A stretch of DNA of 64,000 bases from Anaeramoeba flamelloides (lineage: Eukaryota; Metamonada; Anaeramoebidae). Positions 12,315 to 23,295 of this stretch are shown here, one piece after another. The stretch lies in assembly GCA_027625915.1 (NCBI GenBank), contig JANTQA010000026.1, positions 4,092,001 through 4,156,000 on the forward strand, written 5' to 3'. The notes under the pieces were generated by a model that was not told where the DNA came from, ran no database searches, and worked only from the letters and a program-made list of their open reading frames with translations. A program made the translations under genes and the position numbers. The first letter of the stretch is position 1. Each line of letters begins with the position of its first letter.

Positions 12315-12516
12315 TACAGTCAGTACCACTTTTAAGACACAAACTTTCAAGGAAATTTTTGGTACAAAAAAATCTCAAATTAAAGCACATTTTTTGGATT
12401 TTTTTTTTTGCATTATTCTTTTACTAGAATTTGAATTTTGTGCTTTAATTTGAGTTTTTTTTTTATACTTTAAATTTGGTTCAAACGTTTGTGTATTAAA
12501 AGTGGAACTAACTGTA
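12315..12516. mobile_element. 200-base palindromic MITE (CAGTCAGT family), copy 1
   Basis: TA-flanked element whose two halves are nearly reverse complements. The left begins CAGTCAGTACCACTTTTAAG and the right ends AAAAGTGGAACTAACTG. The interior repeats the pattern AAATTAAAGCACA on both arms. It is the most diverged of four copies in the window. Confidence 0.85.
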
Positions 12517-13199
12517 TAGTTTACCAATTGTAAATATAAAATATTTTCGAGATATTGTCCAGCAACAAAAAATAAGAATAGAAGAGTTTATGATGTATTT
12601 TTCAATCGAAGATAAAGTTTAAAAAATTAAGATTAGTATTAAAAATTCATTCTGTTAAATAGAATTTCTATAATCAATAATATGAGATTAGATACGAAAG
12701 TTGGTATTCTATAAAATCTTGAGAATTGTCTAACAACGTAATAAACACCAAAATATTGGGATAAAAAAATAATAATCAATAATTGTTGATGGATTTTACC
12801 TTAATTAAATATTTTTTTGACAGAAAAATTTTGATCAAAAAAAAAAATTAATTTTTTTTTAATTATTACTATTGAAGAGAGGTGATTCAACAAAATTACC
12901 ATCCTTTTTGCCTGTAACTCTACATTTTTATGAGTTTTTTTATATTATTTATAATGTAATCAATATTATAACTCATAGGATATCCTTTCTTTTAAAAAAT
13001 AATAAAAAAAAAATTATTTTTAAACAAAAACAAGAAAAAGATAAAGAAAAGCAAAAAATGAAAGAGAAAAATAAAATAATAAAAAAAAAAGTAAAAAATT
13101 CATTGAAAATTCATAGAATATATATATTTTTTGCACCCGAAAGTGTTGAATGGGTAAAATAATAAGTATATATAAATAAGAAATATATAGTTTTTAAAA

Positions 13200-13630
13200 A
13201 CTTTTTCAGTCGTATGTTATCAAATTATTTTTCAATTATCAATTATTTTTTTTTCTAATATGGTGTTGGAGAGCAAATAAAAAATAATTTGAGTAATACA
13301 CATCAAATATTAGTTGGATATATAAGAAATATATCTAAAAAAACTATATATAATCTTGAAAATGGATATGCCAATATTCTAAGGTCAACGTTTTTAGAAA
13401 AGCAATAGGTTCTTCATGATCTTCAATAAAAAATCTTCAGAAAATTATAATAAAAATCTATTTGATTTCAATAAAATCATTTCCACGGTTTCAATATCAT
13501 TAAAATATAAAGTTTTTAATTGGTGACTAGAGATATTGTAATAATTTTTTTTTTTTATAACTGAATTACTTATTAAAATAAAAAATCAAAAATGTGAAAA
13601 AAATGGTTTCAATTTTTAAATTTTCATACA
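13200..13630. repeat. degenerate copy of the repeat inside the 7748-8453 MITE
   Basis: The order of short blocks (AGCAAATAAAAAATAA, GGTTTCAATATCATTAAAAT, GGTGACTAGAGATATTGTAA) matches blocks within 7748-8453 and, in part, 60745-61000. The ends are no longer clear. Confidence 0.5.
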
Positions 13631-13665
13631 CAAACACATATATACAAACACACACACATATATAA

Positions 13666-14437
13666 AGTAAATTCCAAAAATTTTGGCACAGTTTAAAACT
13701 TTGAAAGAATAAAAATACTTGACTGAAGATTCAATTTGAATATAATTTTGATGTTACAAACTATTTCAATTTTAGTCTTTTTTGTTTTGTTTTTATTAAC
13801 TTTTTAGTAGTTGGGTAATATATTTTGTTAGATCTGAATTTTTTTTCTTTGATGTTTGATAGAAGATTATTGTTGATTTTTTGGTAGAAAAATCACATAC
13901 AGTTAGCTGAGGTTTTCTAATCATTTGATCAATTAATAATTTTTGGTGATATTTCAACAAATTTACCAATAAATTTTGTTTCCACTTGTTTCATCATTTT
14001 AAACACAAATATTTTGTATTTTTTTGTTTTATATTTTCATTTTCCTTTTTTGTAGTTACGTAATCTGTTTCGTGAGATCTGAAAATTTTTTTTCAATGGT
14101 TGATAGAAGGTTATTGTCGAAGATGTTAAATTAAAAAATAACATAAAATTTGTAGATGGTATCTTATCATTTGATCGATCAACAATTGTTAGTGAAATTT
14201 TAACAACTTGACAAATGTATTTTTTTTCTGCTTGTTTAATTATTTTGGACTCACCAATTTTTATTTTTGAGTTTTATATTTTTTTCTTTTATTTGTATGA
14301 AAATCGTTACTTATTAAAACATCAATTTTGTGTTACTTTAAATGTTTTTTTGTATTATGTTTGAAAAAATTCAATAAATTGGACTTTTTTTGACTATTTT
14401 TAATTTTGGGTGTGTCCAAATTTTTGGAATGGGGTTT
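13666..14437. mobile_element. mariner-like non-coding element, family G, copy 1
   Basis: The ends are inverted repeats: ATTCCAAAAATTTTGGCACA at left, complement of ATTCCAAAAATTTGGACACA at right. These resemble mariner-type termini. The interior has repeated TTACGTAA-type words and blocks shared with 18294-18838, 25025-25549, 36569-37108 and 46923-47603. There is no transposase frame. Confidence 0.7.
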
Positions 14438-15325
14438 AATAATATGAATTATTATTAAAATTTAATTTTTTTCTTATTTTAATTGATTTTACCATTCTTT
14501 TTCAGTTTCTATTACGATTAGCAATGAAAAACAGCATTTCACTTTTTTACTGTTTAACTTTTTTTTCCAGATAGGTAAAGTCTATAAAATGATTATTGAG
14601 GAAAAATTGTTTAATGATTATTGGTTTGTGAACTTTCAATTAATAATTTACACTCTCAATTTTACTTTTATTATTGGTTATTATTTCATAAACATTCCCT
14701 TTTATCTTTCTCAAATTGAAAATTATATTTAGATTTTTATTTTTCTAATATCGGGGAAAAATTTTCACTTCATTTCTATTTTCCTTTTTCAAGGAGAGTG
14801 ACAATTACAACCTAACCCACCACTTTGAAAACTCAGTTACTAAAAAAAAAATACATGAAAAGAAAGTTAAAATTTTTAAACATATATTATTGGTATTTGA
14901 AATTTTAATGGGATAATATTTATCATGAAATTATTTTTTTTTTCAATTCTGAAATGTTGGTTTTATTTACAACTGTTTGTTAATCTCGGGGTATAACAAT
15001 ATATCATAAAAACGTCACACAAAAATGTACCAAACAAATAAAATGAGATCAACAATTACAATGTATTTCTAGTTATGAATTCCCTCAAAAGGTAAAATAA
15101 ACAGAAGTGAAAATTTTTCCCCAATATTTATCAAATAACACTCTATAACGATCAGTTGAGAACAGAAAAGATTTACTTTCACTACAACACATTTTTTTTC
15201 CAGAAACTGATTTCTGTTGACACTAACCCTTAAATTAAAAATAATCATTTTTTCAATTTTTGCATCTTGCAAATTAAAACCTTTTCATCAACAACTTTCT
15301 TTTTTGGACGTTTAAAAAGTTAAAA

Positions 15326-16209
15326 ATGAGCACAAAATTGGAACCTGTTCAATTTCGATTTACTTTTAATGAAGATCTCTATTTATTAAACATAAAACCC
15401 GATGTAGGTTTTAGTTGGTTTCGTGAAGTTTTTTGTCATCACCTAAAAATTAAACCTGGTAATTTTAGGATAAAGGGTGTTGATCCAGAGGATCCTACTG
15501 TGAGTTTCTTTTTTATGTTTTTTTTTTTTTTCGTTGTACATATTTTCTGATTTTTTTTTTTTAAATTTTTTTGTTTGTTCTATTTCTTTTAAAAACACTC
15601 TTTCTTAAAACGGTTTTTTTTTTAAAGTTACCAATCTACGTTTTTTTTGAAGATCAAAATAAGGATTTTGAGATAATTGATCTTGCAAAAGAACTTCCCC
15701 AAAACACTCGATTTAATATTGAAAAAAAACAAATGAACGAAAATGAAAATGAAAAAGAAAATCCAAATGAGAATGAAAACCGAAAATATAGGGACATAAC
15801 TTTAAACATAACAGAAAATGTCAGCGAAAGTGAAAACGAAAAAGAAATTGAAAAAGAAGAAGAAAAAGAACAAGAAAAAAATAATAAGAACAAAGTCAAT
15901 TCCAAAGATGAATTAGATTTTACAAGGCCTTTCAATAATTATGTTAATCCCGAAAATTTATTATTTGGAAACATAAATGAAAAAACAAATGAAAAGCGAG
16001 AAAGCCATCAAGTAAGAAGAGAAAACCGCAAACTCAAAATTGAAAATCGACAACTAAAAAGAAACAACAATCAATTAAGAAAAGAAATCGAAAGAATAAA
16101 AAAGAAATATAAAAAACTAAAATCAAAACATAAAAAACATAAAAAAAAGTATTCTAAATCAGAAGACGAAGACATATTTGTTTCTATTGAAACAGATTCC
16201 GAGAATTAA
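15326..16209 (+). CDS. PB1-like domain plus coiled-coil protein
   Basis: Two exons, 15326-15499 and 15628-16209, joined in phase 0 across a 128-base GTGAGT...AAAG intron; 251 residues. Residues 5-78 have the layout of a PB1 ubiquitin-like fold: a strand VQFRFTFNEDLYLLNI, a helix starting at the Phe/Trp stretch, then an acidic piece VDPEDPT followed by a strand and FFEDQNKDFEIID, as in OPCA-type PB1 domains. The splice falls inside the fold and restores it, which supports the model. Residues 94-155 are low-complexity Asn-Glu and Glu-Lys runs. Residues 178-236 form a strongly basic coiled coil, and the tail is acidic. PB1 domains pair with other PB1 domains in signalling and autophagy scaffolds, so a scaffold role is plausible. 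No close relative is recognised. An AATAAA follows the stop within 25 bases. Confidence 0.7.
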
Positions 16210-16670
16210 TTCAAAACAAGAATAAATTTATTTGAAATATTTTTATTAAAAAAATGATTTTTATTCAATTTCCATTTTTTCTTTGTGGGTTACACACAAA
16301 ATCTAATTTATTCGAAATTTACATTGAATTTTAAACTAGTTTCGATTTTTTTTTTGCTTCTTTTTCTTTTATCTTATCTAAAAGAAAATGATGGTAATTC
16401 AATATATAAATTATTCATCAAAAACAAACTAAACCCATTTTAAAAAAAATGAAAATGAACCTATAATATTCGAACGGGCTTTTAACGAAACACATTATTT
16501 TCATTTTTTTTTTTTTTTTGTGTAGAAATTTGCTCCTTTTAAATTTCCCAAAAAAATCTTCAACTTCGCCGATTGTTTTAGATCATTTGCAAATTGAATT
16601 TTTAACGATAAATTACTATTAAAAATTATCAACATTAATTTTCAACATTAATTTTCAAATATAAATATAT

Positions 16671-17872
16671 AAGCTATTTCCAAAAAAGTGGGGAAAATTT
16701 ATTACAAAATATCTTGATTAAATTCAATCATCATAAAACTATTTAAATATACAAAATAATTAACAATCATTTATTGGTTCTTTTTAATAATTCAATTTGT
16801 TTTTTAGTACGTTATTACAGAAATAAAATATATTTAAATTTTTGATCTCGATTTTATCTGATATTTTTAAGGAGTTAAAATTGCTATGTATTTTTATTAT
16901 TTTCTTTTTGATCAAAAAAATCCTTTTCATAACTTGTTTAATTTCAACAAAATTTTCAATAGAATGAAAAACTTATCAATATTTTTAATTGTTGAAAAAA
17001 TCATTTGTGAAGTTGATATATTACCCCTATTTTATCGAAAATTGGTTTTCACATTGTTTTCTCCACATATAAGTGTGATTTTTTATTTTCATTTTTTGGA
17101 AATATTTCAACGAGCATAACCTAGATTTCAAAAAATTTGTGTCATTTTATAATGTTAAAAAAATTTGTTTTGAGGGTTTATCCCTGCATTCTTAAAAAAA
17201 ATATTTTCAAATTTTTGGATCAGAATCATTTTTTAATAATTTTGTGAATTTTAGTTTTACTTTTTCAAATTTTTGTTTTTCATTTTTTATTTTTTTCTTT
17301 TTTTTTTTTTTTATATTTGGGTAGGTTTTTCTTTTACTTTTTCATTTTTTTCTTTTTTTTTTTATAAAAGATCAAGTTAAAAAATAAAAAGATCTTCGAA
17401 AAGACAAATAATCACTAAGAAAATTAAGACTATGTCTAATGTCTTTTAAAATGAATTTAATTATTCATAAAAAATTTGTTGTAAACTTTTTTCAGTTGAA
17501 GTTCAATAATCTAAAAAATCCACAATGTTCTTTTCAAAAATTGTAACTCACTTTTTTTCGTTTTTGGTTTTATTTCTTTTTTAAAAAAATACCAGGTTTT
17601 TATATATTTAGAATGATTTAAAAGTGAATTACAAATCAGATTTAATTATTTTTTATTCTCTAATACTCAAGTCTATATAATTTTCTTCCAATTTATTATT
17701 TCAGGTGAATCACAAATTTTGAAAGGGTGTTTATTTTTAAAGAAAGACAAAGATTTATTGAACCAATCAGTATTAATATTTTTCTGAATTTGGTATTTTC
17801 AATTAACGCATAGCTCCACTAAAAAATATAAATTTTTCTGATATGCAAAAAAATGCCCCACTTTTTAAAAAT
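16671..17872 (-). mobile_element. family A MITE (AAGCTATTTCCAAAAAAGTG ends), interrupted by another MITE
   Basis: Starts AAGCTATTTCCAAAAAAGTG and ends near GCCCCACTTTTTAAAAA, which are the two ends of family A in reverse orientation. The body up to about 17120 is the reverse complement of 21231-21820 from its right end to its middle. The remaining third appears only after 17735. The gap is filled by a family B element. Confidence 0.7.
17121..17735. mobile_element. family B MITE nested in family A
   Basis: Aligns through its length, in the same orientation, with 55889-56478: AATCA-type ends, an internal poly(T) tract, AAAGATCTTC...AAAAGAC and TTAAAAGTGAATTACAAATCAG-like blocks. Left and right family A sequence resumes on either side, so the insertion came after family A. 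Confidence 0.7.
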
Positions 17873-18293
17873 ACATTAGTATTGAAAAACAATACCTGAC
17901 CTTAAAATAATCCCTGATACGATTTTTATTGTTGATAATAAGAAAATTGATATTTAATTGCAAATATTTGTAATAAAATCTTTTTACAAATAACCGATTT
18001 TTTTATGAACTCAGTAATAAACCGACCTAAACTTCACTAAAGTGGGATATCATATAATATCCAATAAATTGTTTGATAGCCTAAGTAGATCTACATTTTT
18101 TGTGAAAAAAAATCCTTTTTTAGCGGTTTGCTAGAGTTTTTGCAAAATCATCTTTTTATTCTTGTTTTTTAATTGTTTGAATATTGTTTTGAAAAAGTGT
18201 AATTTCAATTAATCATCGTTTTAATAAGTGGGTGAGTCATTATTACTAAAGGGGTGAACCTTAAATAAAAGGTATTATTCAAAAATTATACAA

Positions 18294-18838
18294 CTAAACT
18301 AAAATTCAAAATTTTCCACACAGCTAAAATGTTACTAAGAATCACAATAATACAATTTCATTCAAATTGGAGATAATTTTGATTTTTGTAAAATATGAAA
18401 ATAATTTTTTTCATCTTTTCGTTTTTGTTTTCATTTCATTTTTTGAATTACGTAACTCGTTTGGTTCCATCAGATTTTTTTTTCAACAATTGATATTATG
18501 TTAAAGTTGAGTTGTTCGAAATAGAATAATCCAAATAAAATTAATTGGTAGTATATGACCATTTGATTGATCAATAATTCAAAATAGAATTTAAACAAAT
18601 TTACTAATGTATTTTTTTGTTTTGCTCTCTCCAAAATTTTTAACAAACCATTGATAATTTAGTTGCATTGGTAATTATTTATTTATTGTTTTGTGAGTAT
18701 TGTAATTTATAAACAAGTGTTAACATTTCAATTAGCGAAAGGGTTCTAATTTGGTATTTCTTTGTGAATTGATTTGATCAGAAGTTTTTTTTTCACAAAT
18801 CGAATTTTGGTGGGTTAAAAATTTTGTATTGGGGTTTA
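18294..18838. mobile_element. family G non-coding element, copy 2
   Basis: Ends AAAATTCAAAATTTTCCACA and, on the right, a complementary TGGGTTAAAAATTTTGTATT. The interior shares ordered blocks with copies at 25025, 36569 and 46923, including TTTTTTGAATTACGTAA and AATTTATAAACAAGTGTTAA. It has no reading frame. Confidence 0.7.
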
Positions 18839-20111
18839 TTTTTCTATTATTAATAATTAAAAATAACTCTGTTTTCATTTTCTTGTATTTTTTTTCCAAT
18901 ACTATAAAGAATAGTCAAAAAGTTAAAAACAACGATGTTAAAACGTTATTTTACTCGAGAAAAGATCGGTATTAAATTGGAATTTTCTAAAATAAAATCT
19001 ATTAATTGTACTCTTTGGTTTCTTTTGATAATTTTTTTTTTTTTGCAAAGGAATTTTTTGTTTATTTGGTTTATATAATTTCAAGATTATATATGTCCTT
19101 CCTGACATGACAGATGTGTTTTGCAAAATATAACTTTCCTCCAATTTCCAAAAAAATTCACAAAATATCAGCATTATAACTCCTAATAAACATGTTAGCA
19201 AATCAGAAGAATAAATAAAAGTTCAAATAAAAAAAAAAAATAAAAAAAAAATAAAAAAAAAAATTTTTTTTATAAAGTTAACTTTGTTTTTTAAATCATA
19301 GGGTTTTCAGAAAATGAATATGATCAAAATAATTTGTGATAATGTGAATCATATTTATCATATAATATAGGATGTTTGTAAATTCCTTTTAAACACCCCC
19401 AATAATAATAAAAAGGTTATTTTGGATAATTAAGGATGAAGAATTATTTACTCATAAAAAGATTTAAGTTTAAACAAACTTGATTATTTCACCAATTCAA
19501 ACAAAAAATCATCATTGGCAATTTTTTCTGAATAATTGATTGTAAAATAACTTGGTGTAAGAAATTAAAATTTCAAGCCGAAGAATTAAAACAACAAAAA
19601 TTATTTGTAAGAAAAATACGTAGGTTTAAAATGGCAAGAATTTACACATTACCCAGCCTTACCAATAAACGCCATTGTTGTAGTTGTAGAATCAAAAGCT
19701 TTCAATTGTTCTATTTTTTTTTTTTAAAAAAATATTTTGAATCTTTCTTTATCTTTTTCAGTTTGGAATATTTTCAATTCATAATTTTTATATTGAGTTT
19801 TGTTTAATTAATTTATATAGAAAAGGGTTAAATTGGAAAAATAACTTTCTTAAAAATTATGTCAAAAAAATGTAATTTATTACATTTTTTATACAACCGT
19901 TTTGAAAACCCTCTTTAAATTCCAGATCAATGAAACAAATTTTCAAACAAATTACACAAATATTTTTTCAATTACTTTAAAACTAATAATCTGAAAAACT
20001 AAATTGATATTTTCTTGATGAATTAAAAAAAAAAAAAAAAAAGTAAAAAAAATAAAAATTTTTATAAAGATTATTAATTCAAATTTGTTTTTCAAACTCA
20101 AAATTTATAAA

Positions 20112-20820
20112 ATAAACTATTTTTCAAACAAAAGGGCACACCTCCCAAATAGTCAATACCATTGAATTTGATTGTTAATAAGATAATTACTTATTGGTGA
20201 AATTTCTTTTAATCATTCATTTTTTCATTTTTTGCTTTTTTTATTTTTGGATATTGAACAGTTGGCAAATGAAAAAACAAAATAAGAAGAAACCAATTTG
20301 GAAATAATCTACCTGTGTATAAACGGAAACAGTTTATGTTTGATTTTGAATGAGCTAGAAATAGGAAATAAGAAAGACCCTTATTGGATTGATGGATGGA
20401 ACAAAGAAAAGAGAAATAAAGAAAAAACATTCCAACAAAATACTCAGATGAATTGGGGCTTGATCTTGAAAATGAGACTTTAAAGAACAAAAGTTTGATG
20501 TGTAAAGAATTATCAATAAAAATTTGAGAACTTTTTCTCAATTCACCTTGTTCAAAGGTTTTTATTGGGTTTATAATTTTTTTCATTACAATTTACAAAA
20601 CGGGATTTCTCATTTCATATAAAAGGGCACACCAATTTTTAAAATATTGAATTTTAATTTTTATTGTTTTGTTTTAATGAGTTGTAAAGAATCAGTTGAG
20701 TGTTTTTTTTATGTTTTAAAGTGTTTCTTAGATTTTAGAATGATACTACAATTAATTTGATTCATTTATGAATAATTCTTGAAATTTTTTGTGCCCTTTA
20801 ATTTGAAAAAGAGTTTAGTT
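20112..20820. mobile_element. probable element with AAAGGGCACAC ends
   Basis: The left side carries AAACTATTTTTCAAACAAAA followed by GGGCACACC. The right side carries the inverse, GTGCCCTTTAATTTGAAAAA then GAGTTTAG. A third similar motif (AAAGGGCACACCAATTTT) lies at about 20616. The ends resemble those of families B and C. The interior includes 125 open codons on the minus strand (20209-20586) which I do not accept as a gene. Confidence 0.45.
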
Positions 20821-21230
20821 CAAAGGTGTGTAAATTGTTCAGAAAATAAATTTATTAAAGAAAAAGCACTACACTTTTTGAAAAAATAAATTTATTTGTT
20901 ACTTATTTTCAATAACATAAAAAGGTCATTAGATTAATAATTTTCAATTCAAAATTCATGATGCTATTTAACATATTGTCATATTTCTCAAATATTTTTT
21001 TAAAATTATGAAATAGAATTCTGCCATTTTGAACAAAATTTTGAAAATTTTTATCACCAATGAAATCACAGAAATCACAGAAACCTAATTATGAATGATC
21101 AAAAAATTCAAACACTATTAACCATACTAGATACAAATATAACTCTTGATGAATTAATTTAATTTTAAAATTGAAGCTAAATCTTGAAAAATAATTCCCC
21201 AACGAAAAGTACATCAATTTTCTTAAATAA

Positions 21231-21820
21231 TATAAGCTATAACCAAAAAAGTGATACATTTTTTACATTTCATAAAAAATCAATCTTTGTTAGCGGGGGT
21301 ATTCGTTTATGACTATATCAAAATAAATCTAATATTAATACCAATTGAATCAATAATTAAGGAATTTATTTCAAAATATGTTAGTTGAAATATTTCAACC
21401 AAAAAATAAAAAAAAAATATAACTTTTTTTGATGAAAACAATGAACGGACCAATTTCAATAAAAAACTGGAAATAAGAAAGGGTACAAATGATTGTTTAA
21501 ACAACCAAATGCAATTATATTTTTTCAATTTCATTCGAAAATTTGTTGAGATTAAATAAGTTATAAAAATGAAATTTTAGATCCAAAAAGAAAATAATAA
21601 AGACCAATTCTCGTCCCTTAAAAAATATCAGATAAAATTGAGATCAGAAAATTTAATATTTTTTATTTATGTAATACAATACTAATAAAAAAATTGATTT
21701 ATTATCAAGAATCAATAAATGGTAGTCAATTATTTTGTCTATTCTAATACTTTTTTGAAGGTTGAGTTTAATAAATATATTTTAAAATAAATTTGCCCCA
21801 CTTTCTTGGAAATAGCTTTA
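21231..21820 (+). mobile_element. family A MITE, complete copy
   Basis: About 590 bases with inverted ends: TATAAGCTATAACCAAAAAA at left and the complement of AAAGCTATTTCCAAGAAAGT at right. It matches 32085-32690 along its length, and 16671-17872 in reverse. The interior is non-coding. Confidence 0.8.
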
Positions 21821-22668
21821 AAGAATCTTTTAAATATAGATTTTCTTGTTTTGATAAAAATTTACGAATAAAAAAAAAAATTAATTTCAGGAGTTGGACA
21901 CAAAATGAATTCTGAATATAGACATCAAATGTTCTCTTAATCCTTTCAATAAAATCTTTATTTAAAATGTTCTTTATATTTAATCTTAAAAAATGGAAAA
22001 TCAAGTAAAAAGTTAAAAAAATTATTCCTATTTAGTATTCTTTCTGTTAAATTCAAAGAAATTTTTTAAAATCATTTTGCTGTTTTTTTATCCTACCCAA
22101 ATTCAATTAATAAATTGAAATTGACGATCTTGATGTATTCGTTTCTTTTTTTTGTTTCTATATTGGACGAGATGATTTCAAACGAAAGGAATATAAATAT
22201 ACACATAATTTAGAAAGAAAAACCAGATGAATAATTTCGTTCTATTTATATTCAAAAGGTCAGTTAATAATAATATGTTTGACTTGTTTTTTAGATAGTA
22301 ATTGTTAATATTAAAAATAAGTGACTGTTTAACAACGAACACACTATGTGATATAATTTGTTTTTTATAATAAAGTATCAAAAAGATTTAACAAAGATCT
22401 TGAATCTTTTTTGGGAAAGAAGAAAAAAAAAAGAAAGATGAAAAGAACTTTTAATGGCTGTATGACAGCATGTTTTTTTGTTTTCAATATATTTTTTTTT
22501 TGAATTTGCTGAGAAAATAAATGAAAAAAACAAGATCGTAAAGAATAGTATAACAACTAAAGATAGGTTATAAAAATTTTTTTTGTTTTTCTCTTGTTTT
22601 TTTATGTGAATGATAAAAAAAATAAAAAAAATGAAAAGAAAAAGAAAAAAAGAAAACCTTCTTTTTTT

Positions 22669-23295
22669 TTAATTTTCTTCTTCAATTTCATTTTTTTTTT
22701 CAGAGTTTATCATTACTTTTTCAACGACAGAGACACCGTCTGAATTAATCATTTTAATTACGAAGCATCTTGTACCGATAATTAATCTTTTTTCAACTTC
22801 CCTCAAACATTTTTTCATAAGCTCAAGGCCTTCTTCAAAGTCAAGGTCTTCTTTCCAAAAGCGATCAAGTATCGAGCCAACAAACAAAGCAGCATATCCG
22901 TGTGCTCCATAATTAATTTTTTTACTCGAACCCAAATAATCGAGATAATATAATGATCCCATTTGATCCTTTTTATCATAGCCACCTAAAAGGAGGTTAA
23001 CAGAATAAGGGTTTTTTCTGATTGCGGTTGCTAATTGTCTACGTGTGTAATGTGCGACAGATTTTGTTGTTAATTCTGTTTCGTTATTTATTCGATAAAG
23101 AGACACATTCCTGATAATCAGATTGCAAAATTGGTTACCATCTCCGATTTCCCCTGATTTGGCAAGTATTTTATGGCTGTCAACTTGGACCAATTTATCA
23201 AAATCATCTTTGAGTCTCATGATCGATCTTCCTGCATTAGTGTCTCCAGCCATTAAAACGTAATTTTTTCCGACAAAGCCGACAAGACTATCCAT
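22669..23295 (-). CDS. PSMB2: 20S proteasome subunit beta4 (PSMB2)
   Basis: Single exon, 208 residues, close to the usual length of about 200. It follows PSMB2 throughout: the start MDSLVGFVGKNYVLMAGD, KDDFDKLVQVDSHKIL, GEIGDGNQFCNLI, YTRRQLA, VNLLLGGYDKK, LYYLDYLG, AHGYAALFVGSILDR and the helix ending LMKKCLREVEKRLI. Like other beta4 subunits it starts directly without a propeptide and lacks a catalytic N-terminal Thr, so it is a structural subunit of the beta ring of the 20S core in cytosol and nucleus. The C-terminal tail is Glu/Asn-rich (EKKNEIEEEN). The ATG at 23295 is the only start that keeps the conserved first strand. Confidence 0.95.
   Translation of the reverse strand: MDSLVGFVGKNYVLMAGDTNAGRSIMRLKDDFDKLVQVDSHKILAKSGEIGDGNQFCNLIIRNVSLYRINNETELTTKSVAHYTRRQLATAIRKNPYSVNLLLGGYDKKDQMGSLYYLDYLGSSKKINYGAHGYAALFVGSILDRFWKEDLDFEEGLELMKKCLREVEKRLIIGTRCFVIKMINSDGVSVVEKVMINSEKKNEIEEEN

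Larger units (their letters stand above)
7047..15325. other. spacer of 8.3 kb filled with repeats, no gene seen
   Basis: No convincing coding region. Inverted-repeat elements are listed separately (7341, 7748, 9555, 12315, 13666). The rest is AT-rich DNA with A and T runs, an (AT)n run near 8946, and CA-type simple repeats at 13627-13665. An open frame of 96 codons at 12872-13162 is Lys-rich and looks like chance. Confidence 0.6.
16210..22668. other. 6.5 kb spacer of nested elements, no confident gene
   Basis: Most of the first half is inverted-repeat elements, listed separately. The remainder is AT-rich, with A-runs near 19230 and 20025. Open frames at 18938-19201 (-) and 22178-22556 (-) are Phe/Leu/Lys-rich and unrecognised. 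Confidence 0.55.

Noticed and set aside
20209-20586. Minus-strand open frame of 125 codons starting with ATG, with an overlapping plus-strand frame.
   Set aside because: It lies inside an inverted-repeat element, is rich in Phe, Ser and Leu, and resembles no family. Its length is possible by chance here, and the opposite strand is equally open.
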